The notes beneath the pieces were generated by a model. The model did not search any database and was not told where the DNA came from. It worked only from the letters and a program-made list of their open reading frames with translations. Source: Plantago major (taxonomy: Eukaryota; Streptophyta; Magnoliopsida; Lamiales; Plantaginaceae). Taken from it: 64,000 nucleotides of DNA. Numbering within the stretch: position 1 is the first letter of the stretch; each line of letters begins with the position of its first letter. The stretch is from the NCBI GenBank assembly GCA_026545765.1, contig CM048841.1, forward strand, positions 24,277,397-24,341,396, in the 5' to 3' direction. The position numbers were made by a program, and so were the translations under genes. Positions 34,586-46,163 of this stretch are shown here, one piece after another.

Positions 34586-36071
34586 TCAAAGCTTCTTGCA
34601 AGCTTGCAATGTAATTGATTTTGCCAGGAAATCTGCTAGCTGATTCTTGGTAGAAACATATTCTACCTTAATTGTTCCTTCATTAACATTTTCTCTTATG
34701 AAATGACAATCCACTTCAATATGTTTAGTGCTTTCATGGAGGACTGGATTCTTAGTGAGCGAGATTGTTGATTGATTATCACAGAACAAAGTGATGGGAT
34801 AGCTTATCTTTATTCCAAAATCAGATAGTAGAGAGTTGAGCCAAGTGATCTCAGAACTAGTGAAAGCCATGGCTTTGTATTCAGCTTTTGCAGATGATCT
34901 GCTAACTGTTTGTTGCTTCTTTGATCTCCAACTGATTAATGAGTCACCTAAAAACATGCAATATCTTGTAGTTGATTTTCTTATTATGGGACAAGCTGCA
35001 TAGTCAGAATCACAATATGCTACAAGCATGTGATCTTTCTTTGCTGACATGAAAATGCCTAGTCCAATACTTCCTTTAACATACTTGATTACTCTTAAGA
35101 GAGCATTCGTATGATCTTTGCTTGGTTTCTCCATGAGTTGACTCAATAATCCAATTGAAAAGCTTTAGATCAGGCCTTGTTATAGTTAAATAGATTAGCT
35201 TCCCAAACAATTCTCTATAATAAGTAGGATTCTTTAAGTTTTCTGATGCATCTGGTATGAGCTTTGTGTTTTGCTCCATTGGTGTTACCACTGGTTTACA
35301 TCCAAGAAGTCCTGCAATTTCTATAATCTCATATGCATATTTTCTTTGAGAAAGATGAATCCCATTTGAATTTCTAGCTATTTCTAATCCTAGAAAATAT
35401 TTTAGCTTCCCAAGGTCTCGTATCTTGAATTCTGATTGCATAAGTGTTTTGACTTTGCTAATTTCATGCTCATTCTGTCCTCCTATGAATATATCATCAA
35501 CATAGATTAATAGAGCAATAATTTTACCATCTGTACGAATTTTAGTGAATAAAGAATATTCACTTTTTGATTGTTTGAATCCTATAGCAATCAGATAACT
35601 TGTTAGTCTATAATTCCATTGCCTTGAAGCTTGTTTTAAACCATATAGTGATTTGTTTAATTTACAAACACAATCTTCTGAATTTTCCCCCTGAATTGAA
35701 AGTCCTTGTGGTATATTCATATAAATTTCCTCATCAAGATCTCCATTAAGGAAAGCATTATGCACATCTAACTGTGCTAAGAACCAATCTTGTTTAGCTG
35801 CTAAGGTTAAAAAGACTTTTACAGATGTTAATTTGGCTACTGGACTAAAAGTTTCAGTATAATCCAGTCCATATTGTTGTGTGTAGCCTTTAACTACCAA
35901 TCTTGCCTTATGTTTATCAGTTTCTCCATCTGAATTCAATTTTGTCTTGAATACATATCTGCATCCTATTAGTTTCATTGTTTTGGTTCTCTTAACTATG
36001 GTCCATGTGTTATTATCTGCAAGGGCTTTTAATTCTTCAGTAATTGCTGTTCTCCAATGTTTCTGATTCAT
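34586..36071 (-). mobile_element. Copia reverse transcriptase and RNase H region
   Basis: The reverse-transcriptase part shows TFSPVAKLTSVK, QLDVHNAFLNGDL, the active-site box YVDD, and KYFLGLEIARN. The RNase H part shows YCDSDYA, ISWRSKKQQTVSRSSAKAEY, and the ending IEVDCHFIRE. These are standard Copia signatures. The element is a fossil and this region is not whole. Confidence 0.88.
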
Positions 36072-36764
36072 GTATCATGGATAGATTTACTGCATATGAT
36101 CTGTGTGTTTTTGATATTTTATCATATCCCAAAAATTTGTGTATTGGATATTTTGTTTTTAAAATGTCAATTTCAGCTGCATAACTCTTTGCATTATTAT
36201 GATAAATATCAAGTTTTGAAGGTAATTTTCTTTCTCTCAATGTCCTTCTTGCACTATTATTTATGTTCTGATATGCATTAATTCTTGCAGGACTGATAGC
36301 AATTTGTTCTCTAGTGATATTATCTGTATTGTTTTGTTCACTAGTGATGTTATATGTGTCTGCAGAGCTGTCATCATTGTCTTCTTCTGCATCAGTTATG
36401 TTGATATTTTATGTTCTCTCAGGACTCATGTTTAAGTTGTTTTCATTGTCCTGATCTATATTTGTTTGTTCTTCAACATAATCAGATGTCTCCCACTCCA
36501 AATCAAAAATACCAGGTGACAAGAAGCTAATTTGCTTGTCACTGTCTTGTTTATTTATTTCCTTAAAAGGAAAAATGTTTTCTATAAAAATGACATTTCT
36601 GGAAATGAATATTGTTCTTTTTGTCAAATCAAAAAGTTTATATCCCTTGACATTTACAGGATACCCCAAAAACATACATTTATGTGCTCTAGGATCAAAC
36701 CTGGTTCTCCCAACATTTTCAGTTGAGACAAAACACAAACATCCAAAAGTTTTGAGGTTACTGT

Positions 36765-37700
36765 TGTAGACGCTCAGAAATCTACAATCAAAATTAGGGT
36801 TAGAGATTGGGGGGCACCGACAACCTGCAAGGAAACAATAGCAAACAGAGACGTGAGATTCCGAGGTGACACCGGTGTGGTGCCGACCGAAGGGACTCCG
36901 ACGCTCAAGTTAGATGACTGATAGAAGGAGTAATCAAATGACAGGAACAAAGAGGGAGAGATGGTGGCAAGCGTCGACTTATCCTGTTGGTTGAGTCGGT
37001 TCGGCTACGTGGTGGACGAACACCGGCAGTGGGCTAGCTGACCTTACGGGAAGGAGCTAGCTGGCAGTTGTCTGACAGAGAAGGATGATGGCGGATGGTT
37101 GAAGGTTGCTGATGGATGGTGATGAGCGATGGTGGATGATGATAGGTGACAGCTGATGTTGATCAGAGAGCTTGAGAGAGATGGAGGCGTGAGAGATTGA
37201 TTGCTAGGGTTTGTTGCAGTTAGCATCTGATGCCCTCTACATCTCCTCAGCCTTCTCTATATAACCCACCCATCGTTGGAGTCTGCCCGCTAATTTCGGG
37301 GAGGTCGTTGGAACGGGTTGGACTGTGTCTCAAGTAGTTAGGAGAGTGATCGTAAGTCGGTTGCTTACTGACTGACCAAGTCCATCGAGCTACTGGAGTT
37401 GGTTAGTCTGTTAGTCAGGTGCTGACTGACAGAGTCAGTCATGCAAGGTCGGACGGGCTAGGTGAGCTAGCTAGCTTGTCAACCAAATTGGAAGGTTGGC
37501 AAGGTCAAGTGAGCTAGTCAGGTAGCATGCAGACTGATTGGCTGGATGGATGACTTCGCTAGGTGGGCTTGCTAACCGGCCTTTGGAGTCCAACTCACGT
37601 ATGAAGTCAAGACGGACTCATTAATGGATTGTGGGTTGGTAGTAGCCTTGATGGGCCGATCCGTTAGTCTAGTTGACAAGAGCGAATTTTGGCCAATACA
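36765..37700 (-). repeat. Gypsy 3' LTR
   Basis: Left-hand LTR. Plus strand begins TGTAGACGCTCAGAAATC and ends TTTTGGCCAATACA, so TG...CA when read either way. On the minus strand it carries the promoter TATATAGAGAAGG near 37255. The purine tract AGAGTGGGGGACAAAC abuts it at 37701-37716 (minus strand). Confidence 0.88.
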
Positions 37701-37989
37701 GTTTGTCCCCCACTCTCCGAGTCGAGTGTTTCGAGTCGGAGAGTAGAAATTTTGTGCCCAAAAGAGTGATGCGCGCCAGATCGTAGTTTAATAATATTTG
37801 CTCCATCAAAGGTATCAGTTACCTCGTAAGTATATCGGGATAACGATCGGTAAGCTCATTGGTTGGGAGATGGATTGATCAGAAAGATGGACTTCACTCG
37901 TGGTGATCATGTTGTTAGCTCGTCAGAGCAAGACGTTGATTTGGCAAGGCCGAAGCTTACTGACAGGTGTTCTCGGTTGTAAAAATCCA

Positions 37990-38795
37990 ACCCAGCAAGA
38001 TGGGCATTTACGGATTGAAATTTTCGAGATGGGCAGTTTAGTTTATCTAGCGAGATGGAAATTTGCTGACATAAAATTTCAAGGTGAGCAACTTACTCCA
38101 TCTAACAAGATGGAAATTAGCCGACAGAAAATTTGAGGTAGGCAACCTAGTAGTCCATCTAGCAAGATGGAAACTTGCTGACGGAAAATTTGGAAGTGGG
38201 CAACTTAGTCCATCTAACAAGATGGATACTTGCTGGCGGAAAATTTCAAGGTAGATGACTTAGTCCGTCTAGCAAGGTGGAAACTTGCTGACAGAAAATT
38301 TCAAGGTGGACGACTTAGTCCGTCTAGCAAGGTGGAAACTTGCTGACAGAAAATTTCAAGGTGGACGACTTAGTCCGTCTAGCAAGATGGAAACTTGCTG
38401 ACAGAAAATTTCAAGGTGGACGACTTAGTCCGTCTAGCAAGATGGAAACTTGCTGACAGAAAATTTCAAGGTGGACGACTTAGTCCGTCTAGCAAGATGG
38501 AAACTTGCTGACAGAAAATTTTGAGATGGGCAACTTAATCCGTCTAGCAAGATGGAAACTTGCTGACAGAAAATTTTGAGATGGGCAACTTAGTCCGTCT
38601 AGCAAGATGGAAACTTGCTGACAGAAAATTTTTAAGGTGGACGACTTAGTCCGTCTAGCAAGGTGGAAACTTGCCGACAGAAAATTTCAAGGTGGGCAAC
38701 TTAGTCCGTCTAGCAAGATGGAAACTTGGTGACAGAAAATTTCAAGGTGGGCAACTTAGTCCATCTAGCAAGATGGAAACTTGCTGACAGAAAAT
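37990..38795. repeat. 55-bp tandem repeat, block A (Gypsy 3' region)
   Basis: About 14 copies of a 55-bp unit with landmarks TTAGTCCGTCTAGCAAGATG, GAAACTTGCTGACAGAAAAT and TTCAAGGTGGACGAC. Copies in the middle are nearly identical and those at the left edge diverge. Tandem repeats in this position are typical of Tat elements. Confidence 0.88.
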
Positions 38796-39089
38796 AGACG
38801 ACTTGCCCGAAATGGGTTGCCTTGCCCGAAATGAAGTATGGCTTGCCCAAATTGGAGTATGACTTGCCCAAATTGGGAGGGTTCATGCCTTGCCCGAATT
38901 AATGTCTACCTTGCCCGAATTGGAGGATGACTTGCCCGGAGAAACTATGCCTTGCCCGAATTGGAGTAATTTTGAGTTGAGTAATTTTAAGTTGGGGATC
39001 ACCAACACACAGACCCATTTTCTTCTTCCTACTCCACCATTTTCTTCTTCCTTCACGCCATTTTCTTCTTCCTACTCCACCATCTTCTT

Positions 39090-39565
39090 CTTATATAGAG
39101 AAGGCTGAGGAGATGTAGAGGGCATCAGATGCTAACTGCAACAAACCCTAGCAATCAATCTCTCACGCCTCCATCTCTCTCAAGCTCTCTGATCAACATC
39201 AGCCGTCACCTATCATCATCCACCATCGCTCATCACCATCCATCATCAACCTTCAACCATCCGCCATCATCCTTCTCTGTCAGACAACTGCCAGCTAGCT
39301 CCTTCCCGTAAGGTCAGCTAGCCCACTGCCGGTGTTCGTCCACCACGTAGCCGAACCGACTCAACCAACATGATAAGTCGACGCTTGCCACCATCTCTCC
39401 CTCTTTGTTCCTGTCATTTGATTACTCCTTCTATCAGTCATCTAACTTGAGCGTCGGAGTCCCTTCGGTCGGCACCACACCGGTGTCACCTCGGAATCTC
39501 ACGTCTCTGTTTGCTATTGTTTCCTTGCAGGTTGTCGGTGCCCCCCAATCTCTAACCCTAATTTT
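39090..39565 (+). repeat. inverted LTR segment inside the Gypsy element
   Basis: About 475 bp that is the reverse complement of the flanking LTRs, running from their TATA box (TATATAGAGAAGGCTGAGG) to a point some 25 bp short of the LTR end (CTCTAACCCTAATTTTGA). It therefore covers the part downstream of the promoter but not the upstream half. It is preceded and followed by copies of the same TTGCCCGAA block and 55-bp repeat. Confidence 0.85.
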
Positions 39566-40287
39566 GAGATGGGCAACTTAGTCCGTCTAGCAAGATGGAA
39601 ACTTGCTGACAGAAATTTTTTAAGGTGGACGACTTAGTCCGTCTAGCAACATGGAAACTTGCTGACAGAAAATTTTGAGATGGACGACTTAGTCCGTTTA
39701 GCAAGATGGAAACTTGCTGACAGAAAATTTTGAGATGGGCAACTTAGTCCGTCTAGCAAGATGGAAACTTGCTGACAGAAAATTTTTAAGGTAGACAACT
39801 TAGTCCGTCTAGCAAGGTGGAAACTTGCCGACAGAAAATTTCAAGGTGGGCAACTTAGTCCGTCTAGCAAGGTGGAAACTTGCCGACAGAAAATTTCAAG
39901 GTGGGCAACTTAGTCCGTCTAGCAAGGTGGAAACTTGCCGACAGAAAATTTCAAGGTGGGCAACTTAGTCCATCTAGCAAGATGGAAACTTGCTGACAGA
40001 AAATAGACGACTTGCCCGAAATGGGTTGCCTTGCCCGAAATGAAGTATGGCTTGCCCAAATTGGAGTATGACTTGCCCAAATTGGGAGGGTTCATGCCTT
40101 GCCCGAATTAATGTCTACCTTGCCCGAATTGGAGGATGACTTGCCCGGAGAAACTATGCCTTGCCCGAATTGGAGTAATTTTGAGTTGAGTAATTTTAAG
40201 TTGGGGATCACCAACACACAGACCCATTTTCTTCTTCCTACTCCACCATTTTCTTCTTCCTTCACGCCATTTTCTTCTTCCTTCACT
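39566..40287. repeat. 55-bp repeat block B and TTGCCCGAA block
   Basis: About eight more copies of the 55-bp unit (39566-40005), followed by a near-exact second copy (40004-40287) of the 38796-39080 block, which is marked by CTTGCCCGAAATGGG, CTTGCCCGAATTGGAG and CTTCTTCCTACTCCACCA. The block ends at the truncated integrase. The two blocks flank the inverted LTR segment. Confidence 0.85.
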
Positions 40288-40569
40288 CGTTGGCCTGGTG
40301 CAGTAGGTAGTTTCCCTACTATGTCCATCCCCCATTTCATAAAAGGCCAGGGGGTGACGGATGGATGCAGCTTCTCTGGTGGAAGGTGGATGATTTGTGA
40401 GTGCCTTTGGCATGAGTCACATCTTCTCACAAAGTCTATGGCGTCAGCCCTCATAGTTGGCCAATAGTACCCTGTTGAGCCTTTCGGTGTGCAAGGCTTC
40501 GAGCTCCAGAATGGTTGCCACATTCCCCTACATGCAATTCAGTCAGAACATATCTGGCTTCATTATTAG

Positions 40570-42717
40570 TTACGCACTTTTGGTAGTAGGGTCTGAATAG
40601 GATCTCCTATAGAGTTGTCCGTCGAGGAGCGTGAAGCGGGCTGCCTTTGCCTTTATCCTTCTTGCCTCGCTTTTGACTTCTGGAAGTTCTCCATTGGACA
40701 AGTACAATATTAATGGAGTCATCCAATTTGACTCAGTTGTTATATCGGCCACTGTCTGGTTGGCGGACTCACCCTTCCATGTTGCAGGCCATTGTACATA
40801 CACTACAGGAATAGTCATTGGTGCTGTGGTTTGGATGGTTGCTCCCAAGTTAGCAAGGGCGTCTGCATGGTTGTTGTCCGTCCTTGGTACCTGTGAAATA
40901 GAGAACTCCTCGAAGGAGGACTGCAACTCCTTGACTAGCTGGAGATAGGCAGCCATCTTAGTGTCTCTGGTTTGGTAAGTGCCCTGCAATTGGTTAACTA
41001 CTAACTGTGAGTCCGATTGTACCTGAATGATTTTTATGCCCATGTCCCGAGCTAAGTTGAGGCCAGCTATAAGTGCCTCATACTCGGACTCGTTGTTGGT
41101 TGCTTTGAATCCACATCGAATGGCTCTTTGGATTGTGTCACCGTCTGGCGAGGTAAGGACTATGCCGAGCCCACTTCCTTTGGTATTGCTGGAGCCATCG
41201 ACTGAGAGCTTCCACTGCAAGTTGTCCTTCTTCTGTAAGCAAAATAACTCCTTTTCCGCTTGACCTAATGACGTTGGGGTGAAGTCTGCTATGAAGTCTG
41301 CAAGTGCTTGAGATTTGATGGCTGTGCGGGGTTGGAAGGAGACGTCGTACTCGCTGAGCTCGACCGCCCATTTGGAGAGCCTACCAGAGACTTCGGGCTT
41401 GTGCAGGATGTTGCGTAGTGGAAAGCTGGTGAGGACTACGATTGGATGACATTGGAAGTAAGGGCGTAGCTTCCTTGCTGAGGTGACTAGTGCAAGGGCT
41501 AGCTTCTCCAGCTGGTTGTACCGAGTTTCTGCATCTAGTAAGGACTTGCTCACGTAGTAGACTGGGAGTTGGTTTCCATCCTCTTCCCTAACTAGGACGC
41601 CGCTTAGTGCTGAGTCGGAGACTGCGAGGTAAACAAACAGAGTCTCTTCGGCCTTGGGCTTTGATAGCACTGGAGGTGTGGTAAGGTAACGCTTGATTTG
41701 TTGTAGGGCGTCCTCACACTCGTCTGTCCACTGGAAGTCTTTGGCCTTCCGTAAGGTGTCAAAGAATGGTCGACACCTCTCGGAAGACTTGGGTATGAAC
41801 CTGCTGAGGGCTGCTAGCCTCCCAGTCAATTTCTGTACATCTTTAACGCATTTGGGGGAGGGAATGTTATAAATTGAACAAATTTGATCAGGGTTAGCCT
41901 CAATACCTCTTCGCGTGACCAAATACCCAAGGAATTTCCCAGAGGAAACTCCAAACGAGCATTTGGCTGGGTTCAACTTCATATTATACCTGCAGAGGAC
42001 TGAGAAGGCTTGGCGGAGGTGGTCGAGGTGCTGATCAGCAACCAAGGACTTGACCAGCATGTCATCGATGTACACCTCCATGGTGTCCCCCAGCATGCTA
42101 GCGAACATACGGTTGACCAGTCGCTGGTAAGTGGCTCCTGCATTCTTGAGTCCGAATGGCATGACTTTATAACAGAAGGTTCCTCTCTCTGTGACGAAGG
42201 CTGTCTTCTCTTGATCTTCAGGGTGCATCAGTATCTGGTTGTATCCTGAGAATGCGTCCATGAAGCTTAACAGCTCATGTCCTGCGGTGGCATCCACTAG
42301 CATGTCTATGTGGGGAAGTGGAAAGGAATCCTTCGGGCATGCTTTGTTGAGGTCGGTGAAGTCGATGCACACTCGCCATTTGCCATTCTTCTTCTTCACT
42401 ACCACAACATTGGCTAGCCAGTCCGGGTAATGTACTTCGCGGACTGACCCGATATCAAGCAACTTTTGGACTTCTTCATTGATAACCTTGTTCCGCTCTG
42501 GAGCGAACTTCCTCCGTTTCTGTCTGACTGGCGGGTAGTCTGGGTCGACTTCAAGTCTGTGGGTGATTACCTCTGGGTCAACTCCTGTCTGCGCATGTGA
42601 CCAAGCAAAGGTCGTGGTGAACTTTGAGAAATGTGATAAGTTGCTCGTAGCTCTGGTCTCAACCTTGCCCCAATTTGAACTTTGTGATCCGGATGGTGCA
42701 GGTGAATCGAACTTCAT
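40570..42717 (-). mobile_element. Gypsy reverse transcriptase and RNase H region
   Basis: One long open stretch of the fossil. It shows VVVVKKKNGKWRVCIDFTDL, KACPKDSFPLPHID, the active-site YIDDM, FLGYLVTRRGIEANP, and a first RNase H. A second, archaeal-type RNase H follows (VDGSSNTKGSGLGIVL, ATNNESEYEALIAGL, QSDSQLVVNQ, DNNHADALANLGA). The second RNase H is the clue for Tat. The element as a whole is not intact. Confidence 0.9.
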
Positions 42718-42777
42718 CGAGCTCTTCCATCCTGGTTGGTGCAGGTCAATTGGGGGTTGAGTTCTTAATTGCTATAA

Positions 42778-44400
42778 TTACGCCTTGGGTTTCATGGCTT
42801 CCATGTAACACGTCCTCGCATCCCGCTGCTGCCCTAGAATCTCCTTCACCCCCCACTTGGTAGGGCAGCGAATCACCTGGTGGTAGGTTGACGGTACTGC
42901 TTTCATATCGTGAATCCACGGCCTACCAAGGATGGAGTTATAGCTTGATGGACTGTCTACAATCAAGAACTTTGTTGGTAGGTTGATGCCTTCCGCATAG
43001 ACAGGAAGGGTAACACTCCCAACCGTGTACTTCTTTTCTCCACTGAAGCCATACAAAGTTGTCGGTTTGGCGGAGGATGGCGTCTCATTTATTCCCATTT
43101 ACGTGAGAGCATCTAGAAAAATGATGTTAGCGAGCTCCCATTATCAATGAGAACTCTCTCGTAAGACAATTGGCAATAAGAATGGAAATTACTAAAGCGT
43201 CGTCATGAGGACTAATTAGTTGCTTAGACTCTCGATGCGAGAAGCTAATAGTCAAGTCGATGAAGAGGTGTACGATGCTATCGAGCATCGAGCTCGGCCT
43301 ACCGCTTGCCTCTTGTGGCGCTTTGCATGAGTATGAGACACCACTGATCTCTGATCCCCCAGAGATCACGTTGATTACCTTGTTGGTCTGAGGGGGCTTA
43401 GGTAGATCAGTGCCCTGCCGGCTGGCGAGGGTCTTTTTACCTTTGTCAGAGAGGAACTCCGTCAAGTGTCCTCTCTTCAGAAGCTCAGCTACCTCCAATC
43501 GCAATGAGATGCATTCTGCGGTTGTATGTCCGTGGTCTCCGTGGAACTCACACCACTTGTTGGAGTTTCTCTGATCTGGAGGTGTTCTAAGTTTTCCTGG
43601 CCACCTGACTCTGTCACCCATGCTCTTCATGACTGCTACACACTCCTCTGGTTCAATGCTGAGGGAGTAACTCGGAGGCGGTGCTCGGGTTTCTGTCCTC
43701 CTCTGTTGGACTGGGAGGCGAGGTGGATTCGCAACAGGACCATGTCTTCTCTCAGTCGGGTACAGCCTAGCACGATAGTCTGGAACCCTTCGTTCAACTC
43801 GTCTGTCAGGCTTAGGCTCCTTGCGAACACTTTGGCTTGACACGTAAGGTCTGTTGGCATCATCCTCCTCCCATTTTATCTGAGCCCATGCTTTGGCGAG
43901 CACGTCTTCCATTGTTCACGGTACATGGTCACTCCTGTCTAACCCCGAGTTGGGTGGCAACCCCTTACGGAAGGCGTTGACAACTGTGTCCTTGTTGCAA
44001 TTGGGGATTGACACCTTCTCCTTGTTGAATCTTGCAACGTACTCCCTGAGAGATTCGTTAGGTCTTTGCCGGACGCTATACAAGTCGTCAAGCGGTTTTA
44101 AAGCTTGCATCGCTTGAATTGTTCCACAAAGCGATCGACTAGTTGGCAAAAGAGGAAATGAAATTGTTGGGTAAGTTGGTATACCATTGTAGGTTTGGTC
44201 CGATCGATCGAACCAAACCCTTTGCACATGCATGCCTCATGAGATCCACAGGGATGGCTATGGTGAACATCCTCTGCTTGTATTGTGAGACATGGTCGTC
44301 CGTCCGTCGTTCCATCATAGAGCTTCATGCTTGGGAAGGTGAACTTGGTTGGCATCTCCACCAAGCTATAGCATCGGCGAAGGAGAGTCGACAAAGGCAT
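42778..44400 (-). mobile_element. Gypsy gag and protease region
   Basis: Gag shows SLREYVARFNKEKVSI and AFRKGLPPNSGL (retrotransposon gag domain) and a zinc-binding CEFHGDHGHTTAEC. The protease-like part contains YNSILGRPWIHDMKAVPST, standard for plant Gypsy elements. The region is broken. Confidence 0.8.
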
Positions 44401-45033
44401 TGGGTAAGCTCTTCTTGATTGGTGCTGGCACTCCAGGGATTCTTTGGATCGTCTCCTCCAGGATCACCAGTTTGGAGGCTAGCTCCTCGTTGCTACTTCC
44501 GTGACCTGCAGAGAGGGTTAGCAAGTGATCTACCTGACTTGCGCTTTGTTTGCGATTCGTCGCTCATCCTTGGTTAGCACCTTCAAACGAAACCCTTCTG
44601 GTGGTACCTTGAGTGATCTCAAGGGATGGCCTTAGCGCTTACCACTTGAGAGACCGGAGTTACGGAATCACCCTTCCGTCTCTTCAAAGGTTAGGCAAGC
44701 CTCAATCGTGTGCGTGTATGGTTCTCCACCCGGTGCCATGAGTCGATCGAGACGAGGTCGCGTCAACGTTGGAACCTCACGGTGGACCAGACTCAACCCT
44801 TTCCTTCAAGAGTGAGTTCTCTGGCGACAAGCGGTTCTCGTCCTCAAGGAGCTTGATCTTCTTAGCGTTCTCTTGCATCCGGGCCAAGGTTTTGATCTGA
44901 GTGACGACGTCCACCTCCTCTACCTCTTCCAGAACGTATTCGTCTGAGTGCGTCATGATGGATTTCTTAGCGTGTCGCGGTTGCTACTGGATTACCTTTC
45001 TTGATAGCCGGGGCCCCACGGTGGGCGCCAAAT

Positions 45034-45965
45034 TGTAGACGCTCAGAAATCTACAATCAAAATTAGGGTTAGAGATTGGGGGCACCGACAACCTGCAAGG
45101 AAACAATAGCAAACAGAGACGTGAGATTCCGAGGTGACACCGGTGTGGTGCCGACCGAAGGGACTCCGACGCTCAAGTTAGATGACTGATAGAAGGAGTA
45201 ATCAAATGACAGGAACAATGAGGGAGAGATGGTGGCAAGCGTCGACTTATCCTGTTGGTTGAGTCGGTTCGCTACTCGTGGTGGATTAACACCGCAGCGG
45301 GCTAAATGACCTACGAAGGAGCTAGTTGGTAGTTGTCTGATAGAGAAGGATGATGGCGGATGGTTGAAGGTTGATGATGGATGGTGATGAGCGATGGTGG
45401 ATGATGATAGGTGACGGCTGATGTTGATCAGAGAGCTTGAGAGAGATGGAGGCGTGAGAGATTGATTGCTAGGGTTTGTTGCAGTTAGCATCTGATGCCC
45501 TCTACATCTCCTCAGCCTTCTCTATATAACCCACCCATCGTTGGAGCCTGCCCGCTAATTTCGGGGAGGTCGTTGGAACGGGTTGGACTGTGTCTCAAGT
45601 AGTTAGGAGAGTGATCGTAAGTCGGTTGCTTACTGACTGACCAAGTCCATCGAGCTACTGGAGTTGGTTAGTCTGTTAGTCAGGTGCTGACTGACAGAGT
45701 CAGTCATGCAAGGTCGGGTGGGCTAGGTGAGCTAGCTAGCTTGTCAACCAGCTGGAAGGTTGGCAAGGTCAAGTGAGCTAGTCAGGTAGCATGCAGACTG
45801 ATTGGCTGGATGGATGACTCCGCTAGGTGGGCTTGCTAACCGGCCTTTGGAGTCCAACTCACGTATGAAGTCAAGACGGACTCATTAATGGATTGTGGGT
45901 TGGGCCGTAGCCTTGATGGGCCGATCCGTTAGTCTAGTTGACAAGAGCGAATTTTGGCCAATACA
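45034..45965 (-). repeat. Gypsy 5' LTR
   Basis: Right-hand LTR, the 5' one for the minus-strand element. It matches 36765-37700 nearly throughout, with the differences clustered near 45270-45330. The primer-binding site TGGCGCCCACCGTGGGGC lies immediately inside it (minus strand). Confidence 0.88.
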
Positions 45966-46163
45966 ACTGTAAACAAAATTCTTGTTATAAAATCTCTGAA
46001 ATGGTGTAATGTTGCCTAGAATAGGAGTAGGTATCCTGTTTATTAGAAAATCTGCTGTCAATACAGCCTCTCCCCAGAAATAGTTAGGCAAACTTGCTTG
46101 AAATAACAATGACCTGGCAACATTTCATAAATGTTGATGTTTTCTTTCAACAATTCCATTTTG

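Larger units (their letters stand above)
36765..45965 (-). mobile_element. Ty3-Gypsy (Tat-like) retrotransposon fossil
   Basis: A 9.2-kb element inserted in the Copia integrase region, with a perfect 5-bp duplication ACTGT (36760-36764 and 45966-45970). LTRs at 36765-37700 and 45034-45965. Minus-strand order: 5' LTR (right), primer-binding site TGGCGCCCACCGTGGGGC next to it, gag (about 43.1-44.4 kb), protease (about 42.8-43.1 kb), reverse transcriptase with RNase H and a second archaeal-type RNase H (40570-42717), a partial integrase (about 40.3-40.5 kb), then 2.6 kb of non-coding repeats before the 3' LTR. The extra RNase H and repeat-rich 3' region point to the Tat lineage. It is broken in several places; the integrase is cut by the repeat block. 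LTRs are still close to identical over most of their length, so it is younger than its Copia host. Confidence 0.92.

Noticed and set aside
34198-34643. Short frames on both strands of the left Copia LTR, repeated at 50010-50350
   Set aside because: They lie in both LTR copies, show no family resemblance and are not expected to be coding.
39129-39311. Serine-rich plus-strand frame, also present at 37044-37226 and 45069-45491 on the minus strand
   Set aside because: All three are the same stretch of the Gypsy LTR read through; not a gene.
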